This document shows positions 52,695 to 61,114 of a stretch of 64,000 bases of DNA, one piece after another. The number at the start of each line of letters is the position of its first letter. Position 1 is the stretch's first letter. The translations under genes and the position numbers were made by a program. Source of the DNA: an uncultured Clostridia bacterium (GTDB lineage: Bacteria > Bacillota > Clostridia > Lachnospirales > CAG-274); the NCBI GenBank assembly GCA_947627855.1, contig CANQXR010000012.1:1-64000 (forward strand), in the 5' to 3' direction. The notes under the pieces were generated by a model. It had not been told where the DNA came from. It made no database searches and saw only the letters and a program-made list of their open reading frames with translations.

Positions 52695-53810
52695 ATGAAC
52701 TTTTTTAACCACATAAAAACCGATATGCAGCAGCAGAAGCAGTATTTCCAAACAGCAGGAGAGGAAATAGCCGCAAGAAATATGAATGCCTTAAAAAATC
52801 TGAGCATAGTGACAGTGGGTTTTCTGATATTTTTACTTATTCTTGCGCCGCTTATCATACACGGTTGGAAAATGTCGGTTTATCACGCTATGTTTGTGCC
52901 GGCGGCTGCGATTTTCTGTGTCGGCGTATGGTGTGCTTCACTCAGACACATCTCCGGCATAAGATACACCTCTCTGATCTGCGCCGCATTCTGGGTAATG
53001 ATATTCACATTCATAATACTGATCGACATATTCAGCAACCCCAATGCGCCAAGCTGTTTTATGCCTGTAATATGTATTGTCCTTCCTGCAAGCTTCATAA
53101 TGCCTGCCTCCGTTTCCTTCGGGTTGGTAGGCATATTTGAAGTGATTTATATAATAGGGCTTGCAGTGTATAAAAATCCGTCAATAGCTCAGTACGATCT
53201 GTTCTGCTCAGTATGCGCACTTGGTATATCGACGGTGGTATACTTCTGGATTATGACTATGCGTGTAAGGGATTATTACAACTATATAAAATACGAACAG
53301 CTCAGCAAGCACGACACCCTCATAACAGGGCTGTATAACAGGCAGAGCGCACAGTTGATCATAAACAGATATATAAAACTTCATAATCCTGTGAAAAGCT
53401 GTGCCTTTCTCGTGTTTGACCTTGACAACTTCAAAAATATAAACGATACCTACGGTCACCGTATGGGCGACCTTGCGCTGGAGCATATGGGCGAAGTCCT
53501 GCTTGACGTATTCGGAGAGCAAGACGTTATCGCAAGGTTCGGCGGCGATGAATTCATAGTTTTCAAAACACAGAACGCCGACAGACAGTCTGTAATGAAA
53601 AACTGCCGTTCCATAAGCAATATGCTTAAAGGCTTTCAGACCTCAGGCAAAAGGGTAACAATAGAATGCAGCATAGGCGCCGTAACAGCCGAAAATCAGA
53701 ATATAAGGGACTTCGACAGCCTTTTCGGTCAGGCGGACGCCGCGATGTATTCAGTAAAGAATTCCGGCAAGGGACGCTGTGCCGTACGCAGCTACATCGA
53801 AAAAAAGTAA
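52695..53810 (+). CDS. Membrane diguanylate cyclase (GGDEF)
   Basis: Synthesises c-di-GMP from two GTP. The 371-residue protein has about five membrane spans (about 35-190) forming an uncharacterised sensor, then a GGDEF domain with DLDNFKNINDTYGH (about 240) and RFGGDEFIVF (about 281-290), so the active site is intact. The allosteric I-site position reads GEQD where RxxD is usual, suggesting weak product inhibition. ATG 52695 follows AAGGGGAC; the open frame extends 54 nt further without a ribosome site. It lies between the Hpt gene and a hybrid kinase gene. Confidence 0.93.
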   Translation: MNFFNHIKTDMQQQKQYFQTAGEEIAARNMNALKNLSIVTVGFLIFLLILAPLIIHGWKMSVYHAMFVPAAAIFCVGVWCASLRHISGIRYTSLICAAFWVMIFTFIILIDIFSNPNAPSCFMPVICIVLPASFIMPASVSFGLVGIFEVIYIIGLAVYKNPSIAQYDLFCSVCALGISTVVYFWIMTMRVRDYYNYIKYEQLSKHDTLITGLYNRQSAQLIINRYIKLHNPVKSCAFLVFDLDNFKNINDTYGHRMGDLALEHMGEVLLDVFGEQDVIARFGGDEFIVFKTQNADRQSVMKNCRSISNMLKGFQTSGKRVTIECSIGAVTAENQNIRDFDSLFGQADAAMYSVKNSGKGRCAVRSYIEKK

Positions 53811-53840
53811 ATACATGGCATAAAAGTGAGGGATGGTTAT

Positions 53841-56408
53841 ATGAGCGGGAAAAATAAAAAGGATATGAATATGTCAGCAACAATCGTTATGATAGCGGTT
53901 GTTGCAGTGCTGTGTATAATGGTTTATATACATATAAGCAGACTTATAGAAAACCGCTGTTTGCAGCGTCTTGACGAGGGCGTTTCCACTGCCGTGGCGG
54001 AGATAAATCAGAAGCTTAACCGTGACAGTCAGATTCTTAATGCAACAGCCTCTCTCATAGCTTCTTCAACAAATATAGATTCGGCAGATATAAAAACAGA
54101 TGAAATAAGCAGAATAATAAATGTCATCTCCCCTCTTCTTGCCACAAAAAGAATACAGGTTCTTATGCCCGACAATACGATATATGACCCTAATGGCGAA
54201 ATAATAGACGTACACGGCAGAATCTCCTTTGCGGAGGAGGCGCTTCTGGGAGAGCATATTTCAAACAGGGATATAAGCCTTACAGATGACAAAAGCCCTG
54301 TTATACGTCACTATGTTCCCATTAAAAAGGACGGCAAAACCGTAGCCATGCTTTACGGAGTTACCTATCTGGAGGAGCTTCCGGATGAGCTTAATATAGA
54401 AAATATTTACAATGCAAGCTCCAGTGTGTTTATAATAGACACCGACAACGGGGAATTCATAATGGATACATGGCACCCAAGCCTTGGCAGCATAAAGGAT
54501 TTTGCCGTGCGTGAAACAAAGGGCAAGGAAAGCTGGAGCGAGTGTGTGGACGATATTCTTGTGGGCAAGAAGGGTCACATACTTATGAGGTCCAACACCA
54601 CAAAAAAATGGACTTATCTGTATTATTCCCCGGTAGGCACAAACAACTGGTCGCTGTCCGTAGCCGTTCCCGAAGAGGTGGCTATGGCAAATCTCTACGC
54701 AATCAGAAAGGTTTTCATAGTCTTTGCCATATTTATGATGCTTACAAGCCTTTTCTATTATCTTTGGGTGCGCCATAACGCAAAGCTTCACACAAAGAGA
54801 GAGGTCGAACAGGCTGTTCTTGAAGAAAAGCTTCATAAGGCGGAGGCTGCGGAACGTGCAAAGACTATGTTTCTGTCAAATATGTCCCACGACATACGCA
54901 CCCCTATGAACGCCATCATAGGCTTTACGACACTTGCCGAAGCAAATATAGACGACCGTGCCCGTGTGCAGGATTATCTCGCAAAAATACTGTCCTCAGG
55001 CAATCACCTGCTCAGCCTTATAAACGATGTGCTTGATATGAGCAGAATAGAAAGCGGCAAGCTGAATATTGAAGAAACAGAGTGCTGCATATCCGACATT
55101 TTCAGAGATATGCGCAATATTATACAGTCACAGATGCAGGCAAAACAGCTTAACTTCTTTATGGACACCCTTGACGTGATGGATGAAAACGTATACTGCG
55201 ACAAGCTCCATCTGAATCAGGTTCTTCTGAATCTTCTGAGCAATGCCATAAAATTCACTCCTGCCGGCGGCTCCGTTTCACTGACTGTCTCACAGCTTAT
55301 AGGCTCGCCAAAGGGCTATGGCGAATATGAAATACGTGTGAAGGACACGGGCATAGGCATGAGCAAGGAATTTCAGAAGCATATTTTCGAGCCCTTTGAG
55401 CGTGAGAGAAACTCCACCGTAAGCGGCATACAGGGCACAGGACTTGGTATGCCGATCACAAAGAGCATTATAGATGCTATGGACGGCTCAATAACACTGA
55501 ACAGCGAAGAGGGCAAGGGCACCGAGTTTATTATAAAGCTTGATTTGCAGGTGGTTCCCGATTCAACAAAAGACGTAAGGATCCATGAGCTTGAGGGTCT
55601 GCGCGCCCTTGTTGTAGATGACAGCTTCGCCACCTGCGACAGCGTGACAAAAATGCTTATGAAAATAGGTATGCGCTCCGAATGGACCCTTTACGGCAAA
55701 GAAGCCATACTCCGTGCAAAACAGGCAATCGAAATGGGCGATGAGTTTTATGTATATATAATCGACTGGTCCATGCCGGATCTTAACGGAGCAGAGGTTG
55801 CACGACAGATAAGAACATTTGTAAGCGATACCGTCCCCATAATAATTCTTACGGCATACGATTTGAGTGAAGTCCATGAAGAGCTTGCGGACATAAATAT
55901 AACGGCTATGTGCAACAAGCCTCTGTTTATGTCGGAGCTGAGAGATACCCTTATATCCATAATAGAAAAGGAAGGCGCACCCTTGGAAAGTGAGCCTGTA
56001 ATTCCGCTTTCGGAGGGACTTAAGGGCAAACGTCTGCTTCTTGTGGAGGATAACGAGCTTAACCGTGAAATAGCCGAAGAAATTCTGAGGGAAAGCGGCT
56101 TTGAGGTCGAGTCTGCCGAGGACGGAACCGTAGCCGTTGATATGGTCAGAAATTCCGAGCCGGGCTATTACAGCCTTATTCTTATGGACGTACAGATGCC
56201 TATTATGGACGGCTATGAAGCAACAAAAGCAATACGCGCCCTTGACAATAAGGCACTTGCGGAAATTCCTATTGTTGCAATGACAGCAAACGCATTCGAC
56301 AGCGACCGCAAGGCGGCAATCGAAAGCGGTATGAACGACCACATAACAAAGCCAATTGACGTTCAGGCTCTCACAGAAACAATTTCACGCATATTATTGA
56401 ATAAGTAA
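53841..56408 (+). CDS. Hybrid sensor histidine kinase with two receiver domains
   Basis: The 855-residue membrane kinase has a first span (about 12-33), an extracytoplasmic Cache-like sensor (about 34-288), a second span (about 290-310), HisKA with MSHDIRTPMNAIIG (His near 350), HATPase with NLLSNAIKF, DTGIGMS and GTGLGMP (about 460-575). Receiver 1 (about 590-710) has its Asp in IDWSMPD, and receiver 2 (about 730-850) has its Asp in LMDVQMP. Two receivers suit a phosphorelay through the Hpt protein encoded upstream. I chose ATG 53841 over GTG 53826 because GAGGGAT precedes it. Last gene of the c-di-GMP block. Confidence 0.92.
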   Translation: MSGKNKKDMNMSATIVMIAVVAVLCIMVYIHISRLIENRCLQRLDEGVSTAVAEINQKLNRDSQILNATASLIASSTNIDSADIKTDEISRIINVISPLLATKRIQVLMPDNTIYDPNGEIIDVHGRISFAEEALLGEHISNRDISLTDDKSPVIRHYVPIKKDGKTVAMLYGVTYLEELPDELNIENIYNASSSVFIIDTDNGEFIMDTWHPSLGSIKDFAVRETKGKESWSECVDDILVGKKGHILMRSNTTKKWTYLYYSPVGTNNWSLSVAVPEEVAMANLYAIRKVFIVFAIFMMLTSLFYYLWVRHNAKLHTKREVEQAVLEEKLHKAEAAERAKTMFLSNMSHDIRTPMNAIIGFTTLAEANIDDRARVQDYLAKILSSGNHLLSLINDVLDMSRIESGKLNIEETECCISDIFRDMRNIIQSQMQAKQLNFFMDTLDVMDENVYCDKLHLNQVLLNLLSNAIKFTPAGGSVSLTVSQLIGSPKGYGEYEIRVKDTGIGMSKEFQKHIFEPFERERNSTVSGIQGTGLGMPITKSIIDAMDGSITLNSEEGKGTEFIIKLDLQVVPDSTKDVRIHELEGLRALVVDDSFATCDSVTKMLMKIGMRSEWTLYGKEAILRAKQAIEMGDEFYVYIIDWSMPDLNGAEVARQIRTFVSDTVPIIILTAYDLSEVHEELADINITAMCNKPLFMSELRDTLISIIEKEGAPLESEPVIPLSEGLKGKRLLLVEDNELNREIAEEILRESGFEVESAEDGTVAVDMVRNSEPGYYSLILMDVQMPIMDGYEATKAIRALDNKALAEIPIVAMTANAFDSDRKAAIESGMNDHITKPIDVQALTETISRILLNK

Positions 56409-56415
56409 AAAAAAT

Positions 56416-56444
56416 AACGCAGGCGTTAAAACCTGCGTTTTTTT
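56416..56444. terminator. Shared terminator between convergent hybrid-kinase genes
   Basis: AACGCAGG (56416-56423) pairs with CCTGCGTT (56432-56439) with A and T tracts on either side, so it can end transcripts from both directions. The minus-strand gene ends inside its T tract. Confidence 0.85.
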
Positions 56445-59367
56445 AATGTTTATTTATAAGCTGTTCAACTGTTTCACGAAGTGCGTTCATATCTATGGGC
56501 TTTGCCAGATGTGCATTCATTCCCGAATCAAGCGCCCTCCTGACGTCCTCGGAGAAGGTGTTTGCCGTCATTGCGGCAATAGGTATTCCGGCGGCATCGG
56601 GGTGTTGTGACATACGGATTTTACGCGCGGCGTCCTCACCGTTCATTACAGGCATCTGCACGTCCATAAGTATCATATCATAATGTCCCGGCTCTGATTT
56701 TTCAAACATCTCCACAGCCTTTGCACCGTTTTCCGCCAGCTCACAGCCTGCCCCCTCCATTTCAAGTATAGCCGTAATTATTTCGGCATTAAGCTCGTTG
56801 TCCTCGGCAACAAGGAACATAAGCCCTGCCAATACGCTCTGTTCCACCTCTTCATCTGAGTTGTTATATCCGGAATATTCCTCTAAAAGCGGCTTTATTA
56901 TCTGACGGAAGGTAGATAAAAAGAATGGCTTCGGCATAAAAGCATTTATTCCCGCCGCCCTTGCCTCTGTTTCGATTTCGCCCCAATCATAGGAGGTAAG
57001 AACCATAATAGGAACAGCAGCCCCTATCTGACTGCGTATTTTCCTTGCGGTGTCAACGCCGTCACTGTCGGGCATTTTCCAGTCTATAAGAATAACGTCA
57101 AAGTCATTCCCCTCATTATGCGCCTTTAAGGCAGCGTCCACAGCAGCCGCCCCCTCCGTAACATAGACCACATCTACGCCCGTATTCTTCATAAGCGCCT
57201 TTATATTCAGACATATATCCTCCTCATCGTCCACAACGAGCATATGTGAAATATTGCTGCTAAGCCATGCTTCGTCCTCGTCCTCAGCCTCCGGCAGTGA
57301 AAACGACAGCTCCACTGTAAATGTACTTCCCTCGCCCGGCTTGCTTTCCACAAGTATAATGCCGCCCATAAGGTCCACAAGGTTTTTGGTGATAGCCATA
57401 CCAAGCCCCGTACCCTGTATTTTATTGGTCATAGAGCTTACCTCTCTGCTGAAGGGCACGAAAATCTGCTTTACATAATCCTCGCTCATACCTATGCCGT
57501 TGTCCCTGACCACAAAACGCAGCTTTGTATACTGAGCCGAAGTGGAAACCTCGCTTACGGTAAATTCTATCCTGCCTTCATCGGGCGTATATTTTATGGA
57601 ATTGGAGAGAAGATTTATAAGTATCTGATTAAGCCTTAATCTGTCGCCGATTATTTTTTCCGGCGGTGTACCGACCACATGGGTGGTGAAGGTCTGCCTC
57701 TTAGCCTTCGCCTGCGGCATAAGTATTATATTCAGCTCCTTCAGAAGCTCCGGCAGTTCAAAACAATCCACATTCAGCGAGGTCTTGCCGCTTTCTATCT
57801 TGCTCATATCAAGCACATCGTTTATAAGGCTGAGCAGATGATGGCTCGAAGAGGTTATTTTGCGTGTATACTCACGAACCTTGTCAGCGTTGTCGGCGTC
57901 CTTTTCAAGAAGAACCGAAAGACCGACTATTGCATTCATAGGTGTACGTATGTCGTGGGACATATTGGCAAGGAAGTTGCTTTTTGCTTCGTTGGCGCTC
58001 TTCACTGCTGTCAGTGCGTCCTGAAGCTGCTGATTCATCTGCTGTTCGTGAGTGCGGTCAGACATAACCACAATGTACTTTCTTACGTCCTGAAGGCTCA
58101 TATGGTACATAGTCAGTCGATACCAGCGGCGTTCACCGGTAGTCTGATGCATATATTCCCACTCCCAATAGCGGCTTTTGTTAATGGGTATCGACTCCAT
58201 AATCTCCTTGGGTATAACAACGTCCAGATTGATTGCGCATTTTTCAAGACAGCGTATGTTTTTGCTTACCTCCTCCGAAGAAACGCCGAGAAGTCTTTCC
58301 ACATTGGGGCTTATATAATCGACATGGTGGTTTTCCTCATTTATCATTATAAATATGTCGTCAACGCTGTTTGAAAGCACATCAAACATAAGCTCCCTAT
58401 ATTGAAGCTCCGCCCTGTTTTTCTGTGATACGCCCCGACTGTGAAGCAGAATCAAAGCCATTGCAGCCGCACCGATAAGTGTAAAAATTACAATCAGAAC
58501 ATTTGTGGTTGTTTTCTGAACGGACAGAAAGCCTGCGCTGACAACATTTCTCGGTACGGCGCTGAGAAGTATAAAATCCTGAAAGCCCACAGGCTGATAA
58601 AGAATACAATAGCTTATGTCACCGATATTGCAGTTTACCACGCCGGAATTGCCGACTTCCCAGTCATTCTGTATTTTTGCCACGGCATCTTCGTCTAAAT
58701 CCGATACCGCCTTGAGATAGAGGAGACAGTTTTCAAACACATTGCCGCCCGTACGGGTAGACAACAGAACACTGCCGTCCTTTTTTACAACAAAGCATAT
58801 AGCCTCTCCCGAATATGCGGAAACATTAAGGGATTTTGCCATATCGGCATTTGTATAGCTTACCGAAATAGCATCAAAGCCAAAGCCCTTATATTCCCCA
58901 TGTGGCACAGGAACGGCAAAAAGAGTCACATCGTGACCGAAATAGTAAGCGCCCTCTGCTATAACAGGCTTGCCCTCCTCCATCAGAAGCTCCCATGTAT
59001 CTCCCGTGTTCAGCTCCTGGATAATACCGTCCGGCGTCATACATTTTTTGTCCTTCGAAAGAAAATAGAACTCCGAAAAGCCCCAATAGCTCTGCTGCTC
59101 TTCAATAAAGTCCGCAATCGCCTCATCGTCGGCTGCCCTTTCAATGTCAATGCTTTTATCCCAGCTTTCCAGAAGTCCCCAGTTACTTTTAGCAAATGAG
59201 CCAAAAGCGCTGTTTACCTGTCTGTAAAGCTCCTCCAGATGTTTGGTGCTGTCCTCATATATTCTGTCGGAGATAAAGCTGAAATAAATAATCCCTATCG
59301 TGACTGCCATAACCGCCGCAATACACACCAAGAGCAGGTATATGAATTTTCCTAGCTTCTTTTTCAT
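56443..59367 (-). CDS. PAS-containing hybrid histidine kinase with two receiver domains
   Basis: The 974-residue membrane kinase has a first span (about 8-28), an extracytoplasmic sensor (about 30-280), a second span (VLIVIFTLIGAAAMALILL, about 285-305), a PAS domain (about 325-440), HisKA with MSHDIRTPMNAIVG (His near 473), HATPase (about 590-700), receiver 1 with VVDDEED and IDWKMPD (about 710-830), and receiver 2 with LMDVQMPVMNG (about 846-965). Architecture mirrors the kinase facing it, with a PAS domain added, and both have the rare IDW(S/K)MPD receiver. It may use the same Hpt protein. The ribosome site GGGAG lies slightly far upstream. Confidence 0.92.
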   Translation of the reverse strand: MKKKLGKFIYLLLVCIAAVMAVTIGIIYFSFISDRIYEDSTKHLEELYRQVNSAFGSFAKSNWGLLESWDKSIDIERAADDEAIADFIEEQQSYWGFSEFYFLSKDKKCMTPDGIIQELNTGDTWELLMEEGKPVIAEGAYYFGHDVTLFAVPVPHGEYKGFGFDAISVSYTNADMAKSLNVSAYSGEAICFVVKKDGSVLLSTRTGGNVFENCLLYLKAVSDLDEDAVAKIQNDWEVGNSGVVNCNIGDISYCILYQPVGFQDFILLSAVPRNVVSAGFLSVQKTTTNVLIVIFTLIGAAAMALILLHSRGVSQKNRAELQYRELMFDVLSNSVDDIFIMINEENHHVDYISPNVERLLGVSSEEVSKNIRCLEKCAINLDVVIPKEIMESIPINKSRYWEWEYMHQTTGERRWYRLTMYHMSLQDVRKYIVVMSDRTHEQQMNQQLQDALTAVKSANEAKSNFLANMSHDIRTPMNAIVGLSVLLEKDADNADKVREYTRKITSSSHHLLSLINDVLDMSKIESGKTSLNVDCFELPELLKELNIILMPQAKAKRQTFTTHVVGTPPEKIIGDRLRLNQILINLLSNSIKYTPDEGRIEFTVSEVSTSAQYTKLRFVVRDNGIGMSEDYVKQIFVPFSREVSSMTNKIQGTGLGMAITKNLVDLMGGIILVESKPGEGSTFTVELSFSLPEAEDEDEAWLSSNISHMLVVDDEEDICLNIKALMKNTGVDVVYVTEGAAAVDAALKAHNEGNDFDVILIDWKMPDSDGVDTARKIRSQIGAAVPIMVLTSYDWGEIETEARAAGINAFMPKPFFLSTFRQIIKPLLEEYSGYNNSDEEVEQSVLAGLMFLVAEDNELNAEIITAILEMEGAGCELAENGAKAVEMFEKSEPGHYDMILMDVQMPVMNGEDAARKIRMSQHPDAAGIPIAAMTANTFSEDVRRALDSGMNAHLAKPIDMNALRETVEQLINKH

Positions 59368-59501
59368 AACCCATTTAACTCCCTAAAACCAAAAAATCCC
59401 ATACTCTCCCGAAAACTGTCATTTTCCCTATTTTATCATATACCCAAATAAAAGTCAAACATTCAGGTAACATATTCATATGTAAAAACACAACATAGCT
59501 A

Positions 59502-59530
59502 TTGACTTTTGGGAATTATTTTGATATTAT
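59502..59530 (+). promoter_or_regulatory. efp promoter
   Basis: -35 TTGACT (59502-59507), 17-nt spacer, -10 TATTAT (59525-59530), 47 nt before the start. Confidence 0.8.
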
Positions 59531-59577
59531 TGTTATAATAGATAAAATTTACTTGTAGAATTTAGGGAGGACAATTT

Positions 59578-60141
59578 ATGTTATCAGCAGGCGAATTCAG
59601 AAACGGTGTAACAATAGAAATAGACGGAACAGTTTATCAGGTAATAGAATTCCAGCACGTTAAACCGGGCAAGGGTGCGGCATTTGTGCGTACAAAGCTT
59701 AAAAACCTCGTAAACGGCGGCGTAGTTGAAAAAACCTTCCGTCCTACCGAAAAAGTGGGCAGAGCTCACATTGACCGCAAGGATATGCAGTATTTATATT
59801 CCGACGGCGATCTTTACTATTTCATGGATATGGAATCATACGATCAGATCTCGGTTTCCTCTGCCGATGTGGGAGACGGACTTAAGTTTGTAAAGGAAAA
59901 TGAAATGGTCAAGGTAAATTCATACAACGGAAGCATAATAGGCATAGAACCGCCTCTTATCGTTGAACTTGAAATTACCGAAACAGAGCCCGGCTTCAAG
60001 GGAGATACAGCCACAGGCGCAACAAAACCGGCTATTGTCGAAACAGGCGCACAGGTCAACGTACCTCTTTTCATCAACCAGGGCGAAATAATTAAAATCG
60101 ACACAAGAACAGGCGAATATACGGGCAGAGTAAATAAATAA
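59578..60141 (+). CDS. efp: Elongation factor P
   Basis: Helps ribosomes pass polyproline stretches. The 187-residue protein has the KOW-like N-terminal domain with the loop [12 protein letters not shown] (Lys near 32) that faces the peptidyl-transferase centre, the OB domains and the family signature in [23 protein letters not shown] (quoted in part: [16 protein letters not shown]). Length is standard. The start follows GGGAGGACAA. No EpmA/EpmB- or YmfI-type modification gene is in the window. Confidence 0.96.
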   Translation: MLSAGEFRNGVTIEIDGTVYQVIEFQHVKPGKGAAFVRTKLKNLVNGGVVEKTFRPTEKVGRAHIDRKDMQYLYSDGDLYYFMDMESYDQISVSSADVGDGLKFVKENEMVKVNSYNGSIIGIEPPLIVELEITETEPGFKGDTATGATKPAIVETGAQVNVPLFINQGEIIKIDTRTGEYTGRVNK

Positions 60142-60149
60142 TTATTATG

Positions 60150-60180
60150 GGGCAGATTTTTAAAATCTGTCCTTGTTTTT
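60150..60180 (+). terminator. efp terminator
   Basis: GGGCAGATTTT (60150-60160) pairs with AAAATCTGTCC (60162-60172), followed by TTGTTTTT. Confidence 0.8.
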
Positions 60181-60257
60181 AAGTGCTTTCTGAATATTGT
60201 CGGTTAATTTTGCATAAAATAGCAATAAATAGATTTTAATGAAACGGAGGACAAATC

Positions 60258-60488
60258 TTGAAACCTATAAGGCTATTCAGAAATGCCGACTCGGCAATAT
60301 CAAAGGAAAGAAAACAGCTTATATCCGACTGTTATATGATGAAAAACAGGCTTTCCGACCTTTATTCCATACTTAACTACACAACAGAGGAAGATCTGAT
60401 CGACAGTGTGATTTATGAAATAAAGGCGGCAAATATGCGCTATCACTATTATCTCAAGCTGTGTAAGGAAAGAGGTTATACGGCTTGA
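60258..60488 (+). CDS. DUF2508 (YaaL-like) protein
   Basis: Small, basic, helical cytosolic protein of 76 residues with ERKQLISDCYMMKNRLSDLY and an IYEIKAANMRYHYYLKLCKE tail, matching the DUF2508/YaaL pattern. Function unknown. The start is TTG 60258 after GGAGGACAAATC. In Bacilli and Clostridia yaaL-type genes lie next to bofA, as here, where the bofA start overlaps this stop (TTGA). Confidence 0.8.
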   Translation: MKPIRLFRNADSAISKERKQLISDCYMMKNRLSDLYSILNYTTEEDLIDSVIYEIKAANMRYHYYLKLCKERGYTA

Positions 60489-60751
60489 CATATTCCGACA
60501 ACATTACGGAATATATGATCGTCGGACTTTGCATAGCAGCTTTTTTCATTATATTTTCGGGACTGTTGAAAAGAATTGTCAAAATAGCCCTCAGAGCCGC
60601 TGCCGGTCTGCTTGGCGTGTATGTACTGAATACTCTGCTTACAGGCAGCGGTATAGCAGTCGGCATCAACCTGATAAACGGACTGTTTATAGGCATTTTC
60701 GGTTTTCCCGCCTTGGCGGGTCTGTACATAATACAATTTTTCATAAAATAA
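60485..60751 (+). CDS. bofA: BofA-family membrane protein (pro-sigma-K processing inhibitor)
   Basis: BofA holds the SpoIVFB protease inactive until late sporulation. The 88-residue protein has two or three membrane spans (about 10-28, 35-55 and 62-85) and the C-terminal family pattern INLINGLFIGIFGFPALAG. It overlaps the DUF2508 gene by 4 nt with a TTG start. Its presence suggests a spore-forming ancestry; it does not prove that this strain sporulates. Confidence 0.85.
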   Translation: MTYSDNITEYMIVGLCIAAFFIIFSGLLKRIVKIALRAAAGLLGVYVLNTLLTGSGIAVGINLINGLFIGIFGFPALAGLYIIQFFIK

Positions 60752-60782
60752 AGGCTTAGCCAACCAATCTATGGGGCTGACC

Positions 60783-60866
60783 GGGGCGAGAGGGGCTTAA
60801 GTGCAGAGGGGAAAACGGAGCCTGCAGGCTCCGTTTTCCCCTCTGCACTTAAGCCCCTCTCGCCCC
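60783..60866. repeat. Hairpin element I
   Basis: Perfect 40-bp inverted repeat: arms 60783-60822 and 60827-60866, loop TGCA, apex GGAGCC-TGCA-GGCTCC. The outer flank GGGGCTGACC (60774-60783) pairs with GGGTCAGCC (61039-61047) on the far side of the 162-bp insert, suggesting one original element with a longer stem. It lies between bofA and the rhomboid gene. Confidence 0.95.
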
Positions 60867-61028
60867 CAGACTGTCCGAAAACTCAATTTTCACAAACAAT
60901 AATCACCACTTTGTGGATTAAATTTAAAGAATTTTGCACTCAATTCTCCACCTGATAGCTATTATCGCCGGTTAGGTGCGGTGTAAAAACCACTTTAAGG
61001 TTTTACAAGTTGGTTTTCGGACAGTCTG
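60867..61028. mobile_element. 162-bp MITE-like segment inside a hairpin element
   Basis: CAGACTGTCCGAAAAC (60867-60882) and GTTTTCGGACAGTCTG (61013-61028) are perfect 16-bp terminal inverted repeats. CCCC lies outside each end and may be a short target duplication. The interior is AT-rich, non-coding and holds a small hairpin, GTAAAA(A)CC-ACTTTAA-GGTTTTAC (about 60982-61006). No transposase is present, so movement would depend on an enzyme elsewhere. Confidence 0.6.
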
Positions 61029-61042
61029 CCCCGCCCACGGGT

Positions 61043-61084
61043 CAGCCATCCGTCCCACCCCGTTCGGGGCGGGACGGATGGCTG
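61043..61084. repeat. Hairpin element J, right part of the interrupted element
   Basis: Arms 61043-61062 and 61065-61084 (20 bp, one mismatch, loop TT). AGCAGCC follows, the same boundary seen after B and C. CGCCCACGGGTCAGCC just before it (61032-61047) is the likely partner of the left flank of element I. Confidence 0.85.
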
Positions 61085-61114
61085 AGCAGCCTATTTAAAG
61101 AGCAGGTAACTATC

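Noticed and set aside
61010..61114. N-terminal extension of the rhomboid protein
   Set aside because: It translates hairpin element J and the end of the inverted-repeat segment; a start at 61115 removes it.
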